Part shown: piece after piece, positions 25,565-34,369 of the stretch
How the letters are laid out: each line of letters starts with the position of its first letter
How positions within the stretch are numbered: position 1 is the stretch's first letter
DNA from: Opitutaceae bacterium
GTDB taxonomy: Bacteria > Verrucomicrobiota > Verrucomicrobiia > Opitutales > Opitutaceae
Length of the DNA: 64,000 bases
Assembly: GCA_003151515.1 (NCBI GenBank)
Contig: PLXS01000030.1
Location: 139,757-203,756, forward strand
Reading direction: 5' to 3'
Position numbers and translations under genes: made by a program
The notes under the pieces: generated by a model
Seen by the model: the letters and a program-made list of their open reading frames with translations, nothing else
What the model was told of the DNA's origin: nothing
The model's database searches: none

Positions 25565-26175
25565 AGGGGTGCGGGGGTTCGGGTGATGGGCTTCGGCCCG
25601 GGAATCGGGACGGCCTGGAGCCGGAAGCTCCCGGGCAGGCCGGCGGAGACCTCCTGGGACCAGAAGAAGGCGTCGCCGATCAGCATGACGTGGCCGTTGC
25701 GGTCCGTTAGCACGATCGCATCACCGCGCTCCGTCGAGATCGTCTGCCCGCTGAACGTGGCGATCACCCGGTCGCTGGCGCCCTCGCGGATCTCGAGCCA
25801 GATAGGATCCGATGTGGCAACGTCAGCCGTGCCCGATACGAGCGTGTGTAGGCCCTCATTGTCCCTGGTGATGGCCCTGAGCCTCCTGGGGAACTTGGCA
25901 AGCATCGCACCAAGCAACCGGCCGTCCTTCAGCGACTCGCCAGACAGGGCTGGCTGCGGTCGGCTGATCCAGAGCGATAGCGACAGGATCGCAAATGCCC
26001 CTGCAACAGCCGCCAAGGTGGCGATGACAAACCTCGGGCGTCGCGGCTCGTAGCGCCCACTGGAGTCCGACTGAAGGCTTCGGGTGACCCGGCCGGGGAA
26101 GGCGTCCCAGTAAGCGTCGGGGTGCTCGGAAACCCGGGACTGCGCTAGAAGTCTGTCAAGGGCATCCCTGTTCAT
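25561..26175 (-). CDS. Putative membrane-bound anti-sigma factor
   Basis: A 204-residue protein with a short soluble N-terminus (MNRDALDRLLAQSRVSEHPDAYWDAFPGRVTR, quoted only in part as MNRDALDRLLAQSRV), one membrane segment FVIATLAAVAGAFAILSLSLW (about 50-70) and a periplasmic domain with a FecR-like run of strands (SDRVIATFSGQTISTERGDA). The first gene partner is an ECF sigma factor with ATGA overlap, the classic sigma/anti-sigma arrangement. No CxxC zinc motif is visible, so it is not a ZAS-type anti-sigma. Role inferred from position and topology. Confidence 0.65.
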   Translation of the reverse strand: MNRDALDRLLAQSRVSEHPDAYWDAFPGRVTRSLQSDSSGRYEPRRPRFVIATLAAVAGAFAILSLSLWISRPQPALSGESLKDGRLLGAMLAKFPRRLRAITRDNEGLHTLVSGTADVATSDPIWLEIREGASDRVIATFSGQTISTERGDAIVLTDRNGHVMLIGDAFFWSQEVSAGLPGSFRLQAVPIPGPKPITRTPAPL

Positions 26176-26705
26176 AGTCCCTCCCTGGGCGCGCCCAACA
26201 TGGCGCCTAGCCGCCTGCGCGCCACGAATAGGCGCCAGGAGAGCGTCTTTTCCGCGCATCCGAGTACATGCGCGGCCTCGGCGTGACTAAGGCCCTCAAG
26301 GGCGGTCAGCACGACGGCCGCCCGCAGCTTGGGCGACAGCCGCGCCAGAGCGACGTGGACTCGTTCGCTGGCCGTGTCGTCGCCTGAATCCTGTTTGGCG
26401 CAATCCGCCCACGCGCTCTCAGCGTTAGCGCGGCGCACCTCCGACCTCCTCCACCTGATGCACAGGTTTATGGCGATCCTGTAGAGCCAGCTCGAGAACT
26501 TGGATTCGCCGCGGAATGTGCCCAGGCTCCTGTAGGCCCGGACGAAGGTCTCGTGGGCAAGGTCCTCGGAATACGCGGGAGAGTCGCACATGCGGTAGGT
26601 GAGGGCGTGGATCATGCGTTGATGCCTCCGCACGAGCTCCGCGAACGCCTCCCAATCACCCCCCTTGCTCCGGGCAACCAGGGTGGATTCGTCGGCTTCG
26701 CACAT
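26172..26705 (-). CDS. ECF RNA polymerase sigma factor
   Basis: A 177-residue sigma-70 family factor with regions 2 and 4 only. Region 2: AFAELVRRHQRMIHALTYRM, AYSEDLAHETFVRAYRSL, FSSWLYRIAINLCIRWRR. Region 4: LSPKLRAAVVLTALEGLSHA, EAAHVLGCAEKTLSWRLFVAR. The start MCEADESTLVARSKGGD matches the usual ECF N-terminus; the frame stays open upstream to 26987 but that sequence is not family-like. It drives an operon with the membrane anti-sigma candidate and the FlgO-like protein, both linked by ATGA overlaps. Confidence 0.93.
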   Translation of the reverse strand: MCEADESTLVARSKGGDWEAFAELVRRHQRMIHALTYRMCDSPAYSEDLAHETFVRAYRSLGTFRGESKFSSWLYRIAINLCIRWRRSEVRRANAESAWADCAKQDSGDDTASERVHVALARLSPKLRAAVVLTALEGLSHAEAAHVLGCAEKTLSWRLFVARRRLGAMLGAPREGL

Positions 26706-27211
26706 GCGGACACCCAATAAGAGCCCTCCGGCGCCGAAATCCTTTGAGATTTCCGCGTGGGCCCTGCGCTTCGCTTCCGGCTCCCCTTGGCTGCTTGCGA
26801 TGGAAACGGCGTGCATGAGTGGGTGGAATCGCGGCCGCCGACCGGCTGGGCCGCGATGCCCCTTGGCTAGATACCCGGATCCAGGATGCAGGGCAATGCC
26901 GTGGGAGGCGAGGGTCCCTAGTTCGGGGCGCCCAGATCGCGGCGCGCGTTCTCCAATGCGGCAGAATTGCGGGAATGCACGCCGCATATGGGCCTTCCAT
27001 GCTATGCCCTACCCCCTCGCCTTATGAATCAACCCGTTGGATCACGGCCCCCGTCGGGCGGCGATCCCGCACAAGCCTTTGAAAGTATTCTGAAGGGCCA
27101 AGCGTGTTTGCGGTGTCTTATCTTCATATAGAGGCCTGACGCGCGACCGCGCCAGGGCCATGGATGGGGGTTGATCATGCTGCAATAAATGAACAGGCAA
27201 CGCCGCCCGGG
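26706..27211. other. Divergent intergenic region of 506 bases
   Basis: This gap separates the ECF sigma operon from the two secreted-protein genes transcribed the other way and must carry both promoters. Reading frames here (such as the upstream extension of the sigma frame) show no family-like protein. The stretch around 27085-27135 is less GC-rich and contains CATATAGAGG, a possible -10 type element for the rightward transcript; no convincing -35 partner or dyad operator was found. Confidence 0.5.
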
Positions 27212-28183
27212 ATGAACTCCAGGTCCAAGTCTTCTCTCTTTTGGATTTCGATAGCAGCCGCGGTGGCTGCCGTTGCCTCGGCCGCCATGGGCGAAGTCGA
27301 CGAGAGCATTTCCTCAAAGGTGAGCTCAGATTACGTTAGGACGGTGCTTCCCGATGGTTCGTTCAAGCCAGAGACCTACACCTTTGGAAAAGGCGGCTAT
27401 TGGAGCAGCCCATTGAATGACACGTCCATCGACAAAATGGACTTCATGGATGTCCTGAGGGCGATTGCGTATCCTCTGGCAAAACGGAATTACGTCCCGT
27501 CAAAGGACCCAAAGCAGATCAAGCTGCTGATAATGGTCTACTGGGGAACAACCCATGCGATCGAGAAGGCCTCCGACTCAATGGCATACCAGGACGCATC
27601 GAGGACCAATCAGGAATTCAACATGGCCCAGAGCCGGGACAAATGGGCCGCGGAGGAGAGGCAGCACGCGAGTAACAGCGGGGGGGCCAATGCGGCGATC
27701 ACGAATGGGGTTGTTAATGCAGACGAAGAAATAACGAACCTCTTGGAGTCTGAGTTGATTGTGAATCTGGCCACGATCAAGACCGAGAACGACAAGCGAC
27801 TGCTCGAGGACAAGAGAATCGCCATGCTGCTGGGCTACGAGTCCTGGTGGAATTCAACCATGAGCGCCCCGGACGCGTCGGTTCTCGGAAAGCGCAGGAC
27901 GGACATGCTCGATGAACTCGAGCACTACCGCTACTTTGTCGTTTTGATGGCCTACGACTATCAATTGATGGCGAAGGAGAAGAAGCACAAGCTGCTCTGG
28001 GAGGCCCGCTTCAGCATCCAGCAGCTGAAGAATCAGTTCAACCGGCAGCTCCCATCAATGGTCCTCGTGGCCTCGCAGTACTTTGGCCGCGACAGCAAGG
28101 GCCTGGCCCGCCAGCCGCTCCCGACGGGCAGGGTTGAGGTGAAGCCGCCAACGCTGATCGAACTGATGGGCGACAAGCAGTGA
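27212..28183 (+). CDS. Exported helical protein of unknown function
   Basis: A 323-residue protein. [25 protein letters not shown] is a signal peptide. The mature part is mostly helical and charged (KTENDKRLLEDKRIAMLLGYE, RRTDMLDELEHYRYFVVLMAY), with conserved-looking KQIKLLIMVYWGTTHA near residue 105. No domain recognised. Its lower GC at third positions than surrounding genes suggests slower or different amelioration. The stop overlaps the GTG of the next gene (GTGA), so the two are made together, divergent from the sigma operon. Confidence 0.7.
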   Translation: MNSRSKSSLFWISIAAAVAAVASAAMGEVDESISSKVSSDYVRTVLPDGSFKPETYTFGKGGYWSSPLNDTSIDKMDFMDVLRAIAYPLAKRNYVPSKDPKQIKLLIMVYWGTTHAIEKASDSMAYQDASRTNQEFNMAQSRDKWAAEERQHASNSGGANAAITNGVVNADEEITNLLESELIVNLATIKTENDKRLLEDKRIAMLLGYESWWNSTMSAPDASVLGKRRTDMLDELEHYRYFVVLMAYDYQLMAKEKKHKLLWEARFSIQQLKNQFNRQLPSMVLVASQYFGRDSKGLARQPLPTGRVEVKPPTLIELMGDKQ

Positions 28184-29913
28184 GCGCCAGGCAGGTGACC
28201 GCTTCATGTGACTCATCAGCGCTTTCCCGGTGCATCCTGAGGGGCGCCGCCCTCCTGGGCGCACTCCTGCCGGCCGTTGCGCCCGCAGACGACACCGACG
28301 CCAGCGGGACCGTGATGCTCGACCCCATCTTCGTCGAAGCCTCTAGCGGAGCCGCCTGGCGCTACTACAGCGCCCCCGGCTACGAGATCATCTCGCACTG
28401 CCCCGACAGCTTCAACGAGGCCTACACGAACGCGCTGCGCAAGGCGGCGGCGGCCAGGCTCACACTCCTGCCTGCCGGCTTCTGGGGCGGGCTGGCGACC
28501 CCGATGAAGATCGTGCTCTACGACCGCGAGCCCGAACGGGGCAACGGTCTCGGCCTGGCGAGCCCCATCGACCTCGGGTGGGTCGATGGGGGCAGCGCCC
28601 TGCCGGACACCGTCATGCTGTCGCACCCGGTGACCGTGGGCGACGGAGACACATTCATCAATTGCGGCAACTATTGGGATCTGAAGTCCGATCCCGGGGA
28701 CCTGAGCGCCGACCCGGACGGCGCCCTCCTCCTAGAATGCCGCGTGCCAAGGCTTCCGGCTTGGTTCCGCGCGGGGCTCGAGGGCGCGTACGGCCTTTTC
28801 GCCAACCGCGTGGTCGCGTCCGACGCCCAGGGTTACACGGTGGTGCTGCGCGCCGCGACCTGGATTTCCCCTGACGAGACAAGTGCGATCCAGGAGGAGG
28901 CGAAGCACAACGCCGAATCCGGGGCGAAGCCGCGCGACTACCCCATGATCCCCCTTGGGGACCTCTTCCGGCACGCCATCCATGGCGACCAGGAGGCTCT
29001 CTGGGGCTCGGAGGCCGCGCTTCTCGCGCGCTGGGGCCTGTACGCCTCGGGCCGCCGGGATGCGTTTCTCGCCTTCGTCGACGAGGCGACAAGGGAGCCG
29101 GCCAGCGAGGCGATGTTCCGAGCGCATATGGGCCTGGGATACGCCGAGGCACTCCGGAGCATCGAGGCCTTCCTTCCGGCCGCCGTGGGCGCGCCAATCC
29201 GCGTTCCCATTACCGCGGGGCTCCTGGAGCCCTTCAAGGCCCGTTATGGCGCGCCGCGCGAGGTGGCGCGAATCCTCGGAGACTGGTGCCGCATGGAAGG
29301 GCGCGACCTCGGTCCCGAGTATGCGGATTTCCAGCGCGAATGTCTCAAGCAGGCCGACGCGCAGTTCTCGAAGGTGATTGTGCACAGGACGGACGACCCG
29401 CTGCTGCAAGCCGCGTATGGCCTCTACGCGCTCCAGGCGGGGGAGGAGGAGAAAGGAGCCATCGCCCTTGAGGAGGCCACGAAGGCCGGAGTGGTCCGCC
29501 CGCGCGCCTATGTCGAACTGGCCCGCCTGCACCTCGATAGGGCGCTTCCCTCAGTGCAGCATGGAATAGGCGACCTGAGCGACAACGACTATACGGAGAT
29601 CCTGGACATCCTCCAGACTGCGCGTCAGCAGATGCCGGCACTCGAGGGCAGCTACACGCTGCTTGCCCGCGTGCTGGAGCACGCTCCGGCGAGGCCCCTC
29701 GGAGCCGAGGTCGCCGTCCTCGACAACGCCCTCGCGCTGTTCCCCCAGGATGCCCAGCTCGCCTATGCTGTCGCAACGCTGCATAGACGCATGGGGGAGC
29801 TGGAGCGCGCGACCGCCATCATTGGCCGAGCCACGAGATTCTCCGAAACCGAGCAGGCTAGGAGGCTTCTGGCCTCGTTCTCAGGGGCTGCAGGCGCAGG
29901 AGCGCATCCGTGA
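28180..29913 (+). CDS. Large exported protein with TPR-like C-terminal part
   Basis: A 577-residue protein starting with GTG coupled to the preceding gene. Residues 15-37 (SRCILRGAALLGALLPAVAPA) are a signal sequence. The middle contains peptidase-MA-like features: LECRVPRLPAWFRAGLEGAYG and MIPLGDLFRHAI in the order seen in secreted DUF1570/peptidase MA proteins, but the HExxH motif is absent. From about residue 385 the sequence resembles helical repeats: LLQAAYGLYALQAGEEEKGAI, RPRAYVELARLHLDRALPS, SYTLLARVLEHAPARPLGAE, QLAYAVATLHRRMGELERAT. Function unknown. Confidence 0.65.
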   Translation: MSARQVTASCDSSALSRCILRGAALLGALLPAVAPADDTDASGTVMLDPIFVEASSGAAWRYYSAPGYEIISHCPDSFNEAYTNALRKAAAARLTLLPAGFWGGLATPMKIVLYDREPERGNGLGLASPIDLGWVDGGSALPDTVMLSHPVTVGDGDTFINCGNYWDLKSDPGDLSADPDGALLLECRVPRLPAWFRAGLEGAYGLFANRVVASDAQGYTVVLRAATWISPDETSAIQEEAKHNAESGAKPRDYPMIPLGDLFRHAIHGDQEALWGSEAALLARWGLYASGRRDAFLAFVDEATREPASEAMFRAHMGLGYAEALRSIEAFLPAAVGAPIRVPITAGLLEPFKARYGAPREVARILGDWCRMEGRDLGPEYADFQRECLKQADAQFSKVIVHRTDDPLLQAAYGLYALQAGEEEKGAIALEEATKAGVVRPRAYVELARLHLDRALPSVQHGIGDLSDNDYTEILDILQTARQQMPALEGSYTLLARVLEHAPARPLGAEVAVLDNALALFPQDAQLAYAVATLHRRMGELERATAIIGRATRFSETEQARRLLASFSGAAGAGAHP

Positions 29914-30225
29914 TGCCGGGCGCGCTGCGAGATCCCTCTGTCTTGTAAGGAAGCCTGCGGCCGTTCCCGCACGTAAGGCGGGCGGACGCGGCGCCCAAAG
30001 GCCGGCGCTACCGCTTCGAACGGCCTAATTCAGGCCTTGATGCCAAACGCTGCAACCGGGCGTGACTCCCGATGCAGCCCACCTGTGCAATACCTTCCCA
30101 CATCCATGTCGCTACCCGGGAACAAAATGCACACCACCATCCGGATCCGGCAAATTAAGGTGCTGGTATTAGGGGCGTTGTGATTCAAGGCGGCGCGGCA
30201 CCCTCCATGCAGGGTGGTACCCACT
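29914..30225. other. Intergenic leader region upstream of the Hsp20 pair (312 bases)
   Basis: No gene was recognised here. The region ends in a hairpin next to the Hsp20 start (separate entry). No CIRCE dyad and no convincing sigma-32 promoter were found by eye. The AT-richer part around 30150-30185 is the most promoter-like stretch. Confidence 0.4.
30199..30216 (+). promoter_or_regulatory. SD-sequestering hairpin, candidate RNA thermometer
   Basis: CACCCT-CCATGC-AGGGTG is a perfect 6-bp stem with a 6-base loop. Its 3' arm AGGGTG is the only Shine-Dalgarno-like element before the Hsp20 ATG at 30226, so folding would hide the ribosome-binding site. Small heat-shock genes are the best-known targets of such thermosensors. 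An alternative pairing GGGT-GGT-ACCC follows immediately and could compete. Confidence 0.5.
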
Positions 30226-30675
30226 ATGAGATATATTCAACTAACCAACCCAGAGACCCGCGGCCTCGCGCCGACCGCCCTTGGCGGCCGCCATGGCGAG
30301 CTGGGCCTCGATGACCAGCTCGACTGGCTGTTCGGCACGGCGCTTTCCGGCTTCGCCGGCGTGGCCCGCGGCGGGCAGTTCCCGGTCGACCTGTACCAGG
30401 ACAAAGACAACACGTACGTCAGGGCCGAGCTGCCCGGCGTTACGCCCGACGCGATCAACGTCGAATTGGTCAACGGCTCGCTCTCCATCCAGGCTTCCCG
30501 CAAGGTGAAGTCGGTTGCGGGCGAGGAAGAGGCCTCGTTCAGCCGCCTGGTGAACCTGCCGGATGACGTGCAAGCCGACAAGGTCAGCGCCGCCTACGAG
30601 AACGGCGTCCTCACGGTGACGCTTCCCGTCAAGGAAGAGGCGAAGCCGAAGAAGATCAGCATCTCGGTCAACTAA
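30226..30675 (+). CDS. Hsp20/alpha-crystallin family small heat-shock protein
   Basis: A 149-residue holdase chaperone. The alpha-crystallin domain covers about residues 45-140: FPVDLYQDKDNTYVRAELPG, VNGSLSIQASRKV, FSRLVNLPDDVQADKVSAAY and the signature ENGVLTVTLPVKEEAKPKK. The C-terminal ISIS motif (KKISISVN) is the I-x-I/V dimer-dimer contact. The ATG at 30226 was chosen over GTG at 30214, which lies inside the hairpin. The second Hsp20 gene follows after 32 bases. Confidence 0.95.
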   Translation: MRYIQLTNPETRGLAPTALGGRHGELGLDDQLDWLFGTALSGFAGVARGGQFPVDLYQDKDNTYVRAELPGVTPDAINVELVNGSLSIQASRKVKSVAGEEEASFSRLVNLPDDVQADKVSAAYENGVLTVTLPVKEEAKPKKISISVN

Positions 30676-30707
30676 GGGCGGCAGCGGCACTACAAGGAGA
30701 TAAAACT

Positions 30708-31079
30708 ATGTCACTCATTAGCTCACTCATCCATCCCACAGAGGCCGAGAAACACGTGGCGCAGAGGCCGAGGTACGACATCGAGGAGACCGACAACGCG
30801 TTCGGCCTGACGGTGTTCCTGCCGGGCGTCGCCAAGGCGGGGCTCGAGATCACCGACGAAGACGGCGAACTGCACGTCAAGGGCAAGAGGAGCGCGGGCG
30901 TGCCCGAGGCCGCCCCGGCCCTCCACCGCGAGACGTCGGACGCCTCCTACGAGCTCGTGCTCTCCCATGACAACACGGTCGACACGGGCAAGATCGTCGC
31001 GGAGCTGAAGGACGGGGTTCTCCGCCTTTCGGTACCGAAGGCGGAGTCCGCCAAGCCCCGCAAGATCGCGATCAGCTGA
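30708..31079 (+). CDS. Second Hsp20/alpha-crystallin-like protein
   Basis: A 123-residue paralogue in the same operon, preceded by a good AAGGAG site. RPRYDIEETDNAFGLTVFLPG opens the alpha-crystallin domain; DGELHVKGKRS and LKDGVLRLSVPKAESAKPRK carry the A-x-x-x-n-G-v-L-type signature, and KIAIS ends with an I-x-I motif. It is shorter and more divergent at the N-terminus than the first, so the two may form mixed oligomers. A strong terminator follows. Confidence 0.92.
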   Translation: MSLISSLIHPTEAEKHVAQRPRYDIEETDNAFGLTVFLPGVAKAGLEITDEDGELHVKGKRSAGVPEAAPALHRETSDASYELVLSHDNTVDTGKIVAELKDGVLRLSVPKAESAKPRKIAIS

Positions 31080-31099
31080 GGTCCCTTTTGGACCAAGAC

Positions 31100-31138
31100 G
31101 GGGCCCGGATGCCGGATGCGGCGTCCGGGCCCCTTTTT
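31100..31138 (+). terminator. Rho-independent terminator after the Hsp20 pair
   Basis: GGGGCCCGGA pairs perfectly with TCCGGGCCCC (10 bp, 14-base loop) and is followed by TTTTT. It lies 20 bases after the second Hsp20 stop codon and ends that operon. Confidence 0.92.
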
Positions 31139-31228
31139 CTTCGCCCTTCGCGGGGGTGGGCCTCCTTTCTCCCGCCGCGAGCGATTGCGCGGCTGGCCCA
31201 GGTTCCGGGATCACGCCCCGTCCCTGCC

Positions 31229-32032
31229 CTAGGCGGCCGGCCGGGCCGGGGCGGCGAGCGACGCCGCCACTGCTGCGGCGAGCAGGCCTGCGATCACGGC
31301 CAGCGAAACACCCGTCGGCACCGCGTACCAGGGCTCGGCGACCATCTTCAGGCCGACGAACAAAAGGACGCCCGCGAGGCCGGCGTCGAGGAACCGCAGG
31401 CGCAGCATGGCCGCGCTGACGACGAGGAAGAGCGAGCGCAGGCCGAGGATTGCGAAAAGGTTTGAGAGCACCGCGATCGAGAAGTCGTGGGTCACGGCGA
31501 CCACGGCGGGCAGGGAGTCGAGGGCGAAGACGAGGTCGGCCGTCTCGAGCACGACGAGGGCGGCCAGCGCCCTGGGCGCATGCCGCGCCGCATACCTGGC
31601 GAGGGCGCCGCCCGACAGGTCGAACTTGGGCTTGCCGCCGGCGAGCGCGAGCCGCGCACCGGTTACGAGGACGAGCGCGCCAAAGGCCGGGATCACCCAT
31701 GCGAACCGCGCGATCGCCGCCAGCCCCGCCGCGATGAAGGCCGTTCGCATGACGGCGGCGCCCGCGAGGCCCCAGAGGAGGAGGCGCCGCTGCGCATGCG
31801 CGTCCACGCCGAACTGCCGGAAGACGAGCGCGAACACGAAGACGTTGTCCACGCTCAGGCTGAGCTCGATCAGGTAGGCGGACAGGTACTGCTGCGCCGG
31901 CACCGGCCCCCGGCGAAGCCAGACCGCCGCGCCGAAGCCCAGGCCCAGGAGGACGCAGGCCAGGGCGGTGGCCCAGTCGCGCGCGCCAGCGCGCTCGGGC
32001 GTCCCTGCTGGCGGTGGGTCTGCGTGGGGCAT
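31229..32032 (-). CDS. TerC-family integral membrane protein
   Basis: A 267-residue membrane protein with about seven to eight segments. YLIELSLSVDNVFVFALVF and LVVLETADLVFALDSLPAVVA are the paired acidic membrane motifs of TerC/Alx proteins, implicated in metal (Mn) efflux or tellurite resistance. FAILGLRSLFLVVSAAMLRL completes the family pattern. The start MPHADPPPAG is preferred to an ATG 57 bases upstream, in the narrow divergent gap to the MscS gene. The order is single gene, no partner on its strand. Confidence 0.92.
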   Translation of the reverse strand: MPHADPPPAGTPERAGARDWATALACVLLGLGFGAAVWLRRGPVPAQQYLSAYLIELSLSVDNVFVFALVFRQFGVDAHAQRRLLLWGLAGAAVMRTAFIAAGLAAIARFAWVIPAFGALVLVTGARLALAGGKPKFDLSGGALARYAARHAPRALAALVVLETADLVFALDSLPAVVAVTHDFSIAVLSNLFAILGLRSLFLVVSAAMLRLRFLDAGLAGVLLFVGLKMVAEPWYAVPTGVSLAVIAGLLAAAVAASLAAPARPAA

Positions 32033-32098
32033 TCTTTGTCGGCCTCTCTCGGTCCGGCTTGACGTTGCGCGCCCCGCCGACTTTGGCAATGTCCTGCC

Positions 32099-33256
32099 GT
32101 GGCACCCTTTCCCAACGTTTCCGCCCTCGTCGAGCCCGCGGGGCCGCTGCTTCGCCTCATCGACTGGCTGCAGAAGCGGTTCTTCCCTGAGGCCCTGGAC
32201 GACGTGACCGCGCGCTGGGTCGCGTGCGCGATCATCATCGTTGTCGCGGTCCTCCTGCGAAGGGTGGTGGCCGCGATCATCTTCTCGCCGCTCAAGAGGG
32301 TGTCTAGGAACGCCAGGAACAAGCTGATCGTGCCATCGCTCGAGGCCCCGACGGCGACCCTCCTGATGCTCTGCGGCCTTATCGCGGCCATCTCGGTCGT
32401 GCCGCTCTGGGAGACGCTGCCGAACGCCGTCTGGCTCGGCGAGCGGGGGGCGCTGACGGCCGTCGTCCTCTGGGGCGTCGCCTGCGTGGGAGGGGCCATG
32501 ATAGACAACTTCGCCCAGGGCGCCAGGGTGCGCAGCCTGCAGATCGCCGCCTTCCTGCCGCTCATCAAGAAGACCCTCGCGGCGTTCTTCGCCGTCTTCA
32601 GCGTCCTCGTCATCCTCGAGAGCCTCGGCTTCGAGGTTAAGACCTTCCTCACGGGCCTCGGCATAGGCGGCCTCGCGTTCGCCCTCGCGGCCCAGGACAC
32701 GATCGCGAACATGTTCGGCTCCTTCGTTGTCCTCATGGACCAGCCGTTCTACGTCGGGGAATACATCAGGGTCGCCGGGTTCGAGGGCACCGTGGAGGAG
32801 ATTGGCCTGCGCTCGACCCGGCTAAGGACGGTGCAGCGCACGCAGGTCGTGATCCCGAACAAGACGGTCGCCTCCGAGGTGATCACGAACCTGACACGCA
32901 TCCCGCAGAGGCGCGTCGAGATGACGCTCGGGGTGGCCTACGACACGCCGCCCGAGAGGCTCCAGGCCGTCCTCGCGGACGTGCGCGCAATCCTGACGTC
33001 GGACGCCGGGGTGCACAAGAGCCAGACCCTGGCGAGCTTCGCCGATTTCTCGGACGCGTCCCTGCGCATCCAGGTGATCTACCACACGGCGGACCCCGAC
33101 TGGGACGCGCACATGGTCGTCAGGGAGAGGATCAACTTCGCCATCATGCGCGCGTTCGCGGCGCGGGGCGTCTCGTTCGCCTTCCCGAGCTCGGTCATCC
33201 ACCTGGACAACCCGATCGTGCAGCAGATCATCGGGCAGGCCAAGGGCGGCGCCTAG
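32099..33256 (+). CDS. MscS-family mechanosensitive channel
   Basis: A 385-residue protein starting at GTG. N-terminal membrane helices precede the pore block: FLTGLGIGGLAFALAAQDTI (glycine/alanine-rich TM3) and NMFGSFVVLMDQPFYVGEYI. The beta domain VAGFEGTVEEIGLRSTRLRT and VVIPNKTVASEVITNLTR are strong MscS signatures. It releases solutes on hypo-osmotic shock. The stop codon overlaps tail-to-tail by 4 bases with the ABC permease gene on the other strand. Confidence 0.95.
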   Translation: MAPFPNVSALVEPAGPLLRLIDWLQKRFFPEALDDVTARWVACAIIIVVAVLLRRVVAAIIFSPLKRVSRNARNKLIVPSLEAPTATLLMLCGLIAAISVVPLWETLPNAVWLGERGALTAVVLWGVACVGGAMIDNFAQGARVRSLQIAAFLPLIKKTLAAFFAVFSVLVILESLGFEVKTFLTGLGIGGLAFALAAQDTIANMFGSFVVLMDQPFYVGEYIRVAGFEGTVEEIGLRSTRLRTVQRTQVVIPNKTVASEVITNLTRIPQRRVEMTLGVAYDTPPERLQAVLADVRAILTSDAGVHKSQTLASFADFSDASLRIQVIYHTADPDWDAHMVVRERINFAIMRAFAARGVSFAFPSSVIHLDNPIVQQIIGQAKGGA

Positions 33257-34359
33257 TAGAGCCGGCGCCGGAAGAGGAAGCCGGCGACTGTCATGTTGAC
33301 GAGGCCTATCACGGCCATCGGCCAGAACTGGCTGGCCAGCACCCCGAAGGGGGCGCCCTGCAGGAACACCCCGCGGATGATCACGAGGAAATAGCGCATC
33401 GGGTTGATCAGGGTCACGTGCTGCATCCACACCGGCATGTTCGCAATCGGCGTCGCGAACCCGGAGAGCATGACGGAGGGGACCATGAAGAGGAACGCGC
33501 CCAGGAGCCCCTGCTGCTGCGTCACGGCCACGGAAGAGATCATGAGCCCGACGCTGAGCGCCGAGAAAAGGAAGAGGAAGAGCCCGGCATAAAGGGTCAC
33601 GAGATCGCCGCGCAGCGGAACCTGGAACCACAGGGTCGCCAGGAGCACGATCGCGGTCGCCTCGCCGAGGCCGATGAGGAGGCCGGGCAGCGTCTTTCCG
33701 AGGAGCACCTCGACCGGCCGGTACGGCGTGACTAGAAGCTGGTCAAAGGTGCCCTGCTCCCGCTCGCGGGCGACGGACAGCGCCGTCACGAGAAGGGCCA
33801 CCAGGAGCGTCAGCAGGCCCAGGATGCCGGGGACCAGGAACCAGCGGCTCTCGAGGTTGGGGTTGAACCACGCGCGCACCTCGAGCTGCGCCGGGGGGGC
33901 CGCGCCGCTCCTGCTTAGCCAGTCCGCGTTGAAGTCGGCGGCGATGGTCGAGACGTAGCCCAGAAGGATCGCCGCCGTGTTGGAATTGCGCCCGTCGACG
34001 ATCACCTGCACCGCCCCGGGGCGGCCCGCGGCCAGCTCGCGGCTGAACTGCGGACCGATGTGCAGAACCATGAGGGCCCGCTGGCTGTCCACGAGCGGGG
34101 CCACCTCGGCGTCGCTCGAGGGCGCTGCCACCAGGTGGAAGGCCGCGGCGCCGGTGAAGCGCGCCACCAGGTCGCGCGACGCCAGGCCCGGGTCCTCGTT
34201 GTACACGGCGAACGGCACGCGGTTCAGGTCGAACGTCGCCGCGTACCCGAATACGAGCAGCTGAACGAGCGGGGGCACGATGACGACGACCCGGCTTCTC
34301 CTGTCCTTGAGGAGGGCAAGGAACTCCTTGATCATCAGTGCGTAGACGCGGCGCCACAT
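33253..34359 (-). CDS. ybhR: ABC-2 type permease (YbhR-like)
   Basis: A 368-residue ABC-2 permease: one N-terminal membrane helix (RVVVIVPPLVQLLVFGYAATF), a large periplasmic loop with RAWFNPNLESRWFLVPGI, then five to six helices with ALSVAREREQGTFDQLLVTP and MLSGFATPIANMPVWMQHV. These features match YbhR/YhhJ-type permeases of drug or cation exporters. It is the last gene of a four-gene unit with an HlyD-type adaptor, double ATPase and sister permease; the gap to the sister is 10 bases. Confidence 0.9.
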   Translation of the reverse strand: MWRRVYALMIKEFLALLKDRRSRVVVIVPPLVQLLVFGYAATFDLNRVPFAVYNEDPGLASRDLVARFTGAAAFHLVAAPSSDAEVAPLVDSQRALMVLHIGPQFSRELAAGRPGAVQVIVDGRNSNTAAILLGYVSTIAADFNADWLSRSGAAPPAQLEVRAWFNPNLESRWFLVPGILGLLTLLVALLVTALSVAREREQGTFDQLLVTPYRPVEVLLGKTLPGLLIGLGEATAIVLLATLWFQVPLRGDLVTLYAGLFLFLFSALSVGLMISSVAVTQQQGLLGAFLFMVPSVMLSGFATPIANMPVWMQHVTLINPMRYFLVIIRGVFLQGAPFGVLASQFWPMAVIGLVNMTVAGFLFRRRLY

Positions 34360-34369
34360 GGCAGGGCTT

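Noticed and set aside
26706..26987. N-terminal extension of the ECF sigma factor by 94 residues
   Set aside because: The upstream frame is open but has low-complexity Arg/Gly/Pro sequence unlike any sigma factor; MCEADEST at 26705 is a typical ECF start.
29914..30225. Heat-shock CIRCE element before the Hsp20 genes
   Set aside because: No TTAGCACTC-N9-GAGTGCTAA dyad is present; the only inverted repeat is the short CACCCT/AGGGTG stem.
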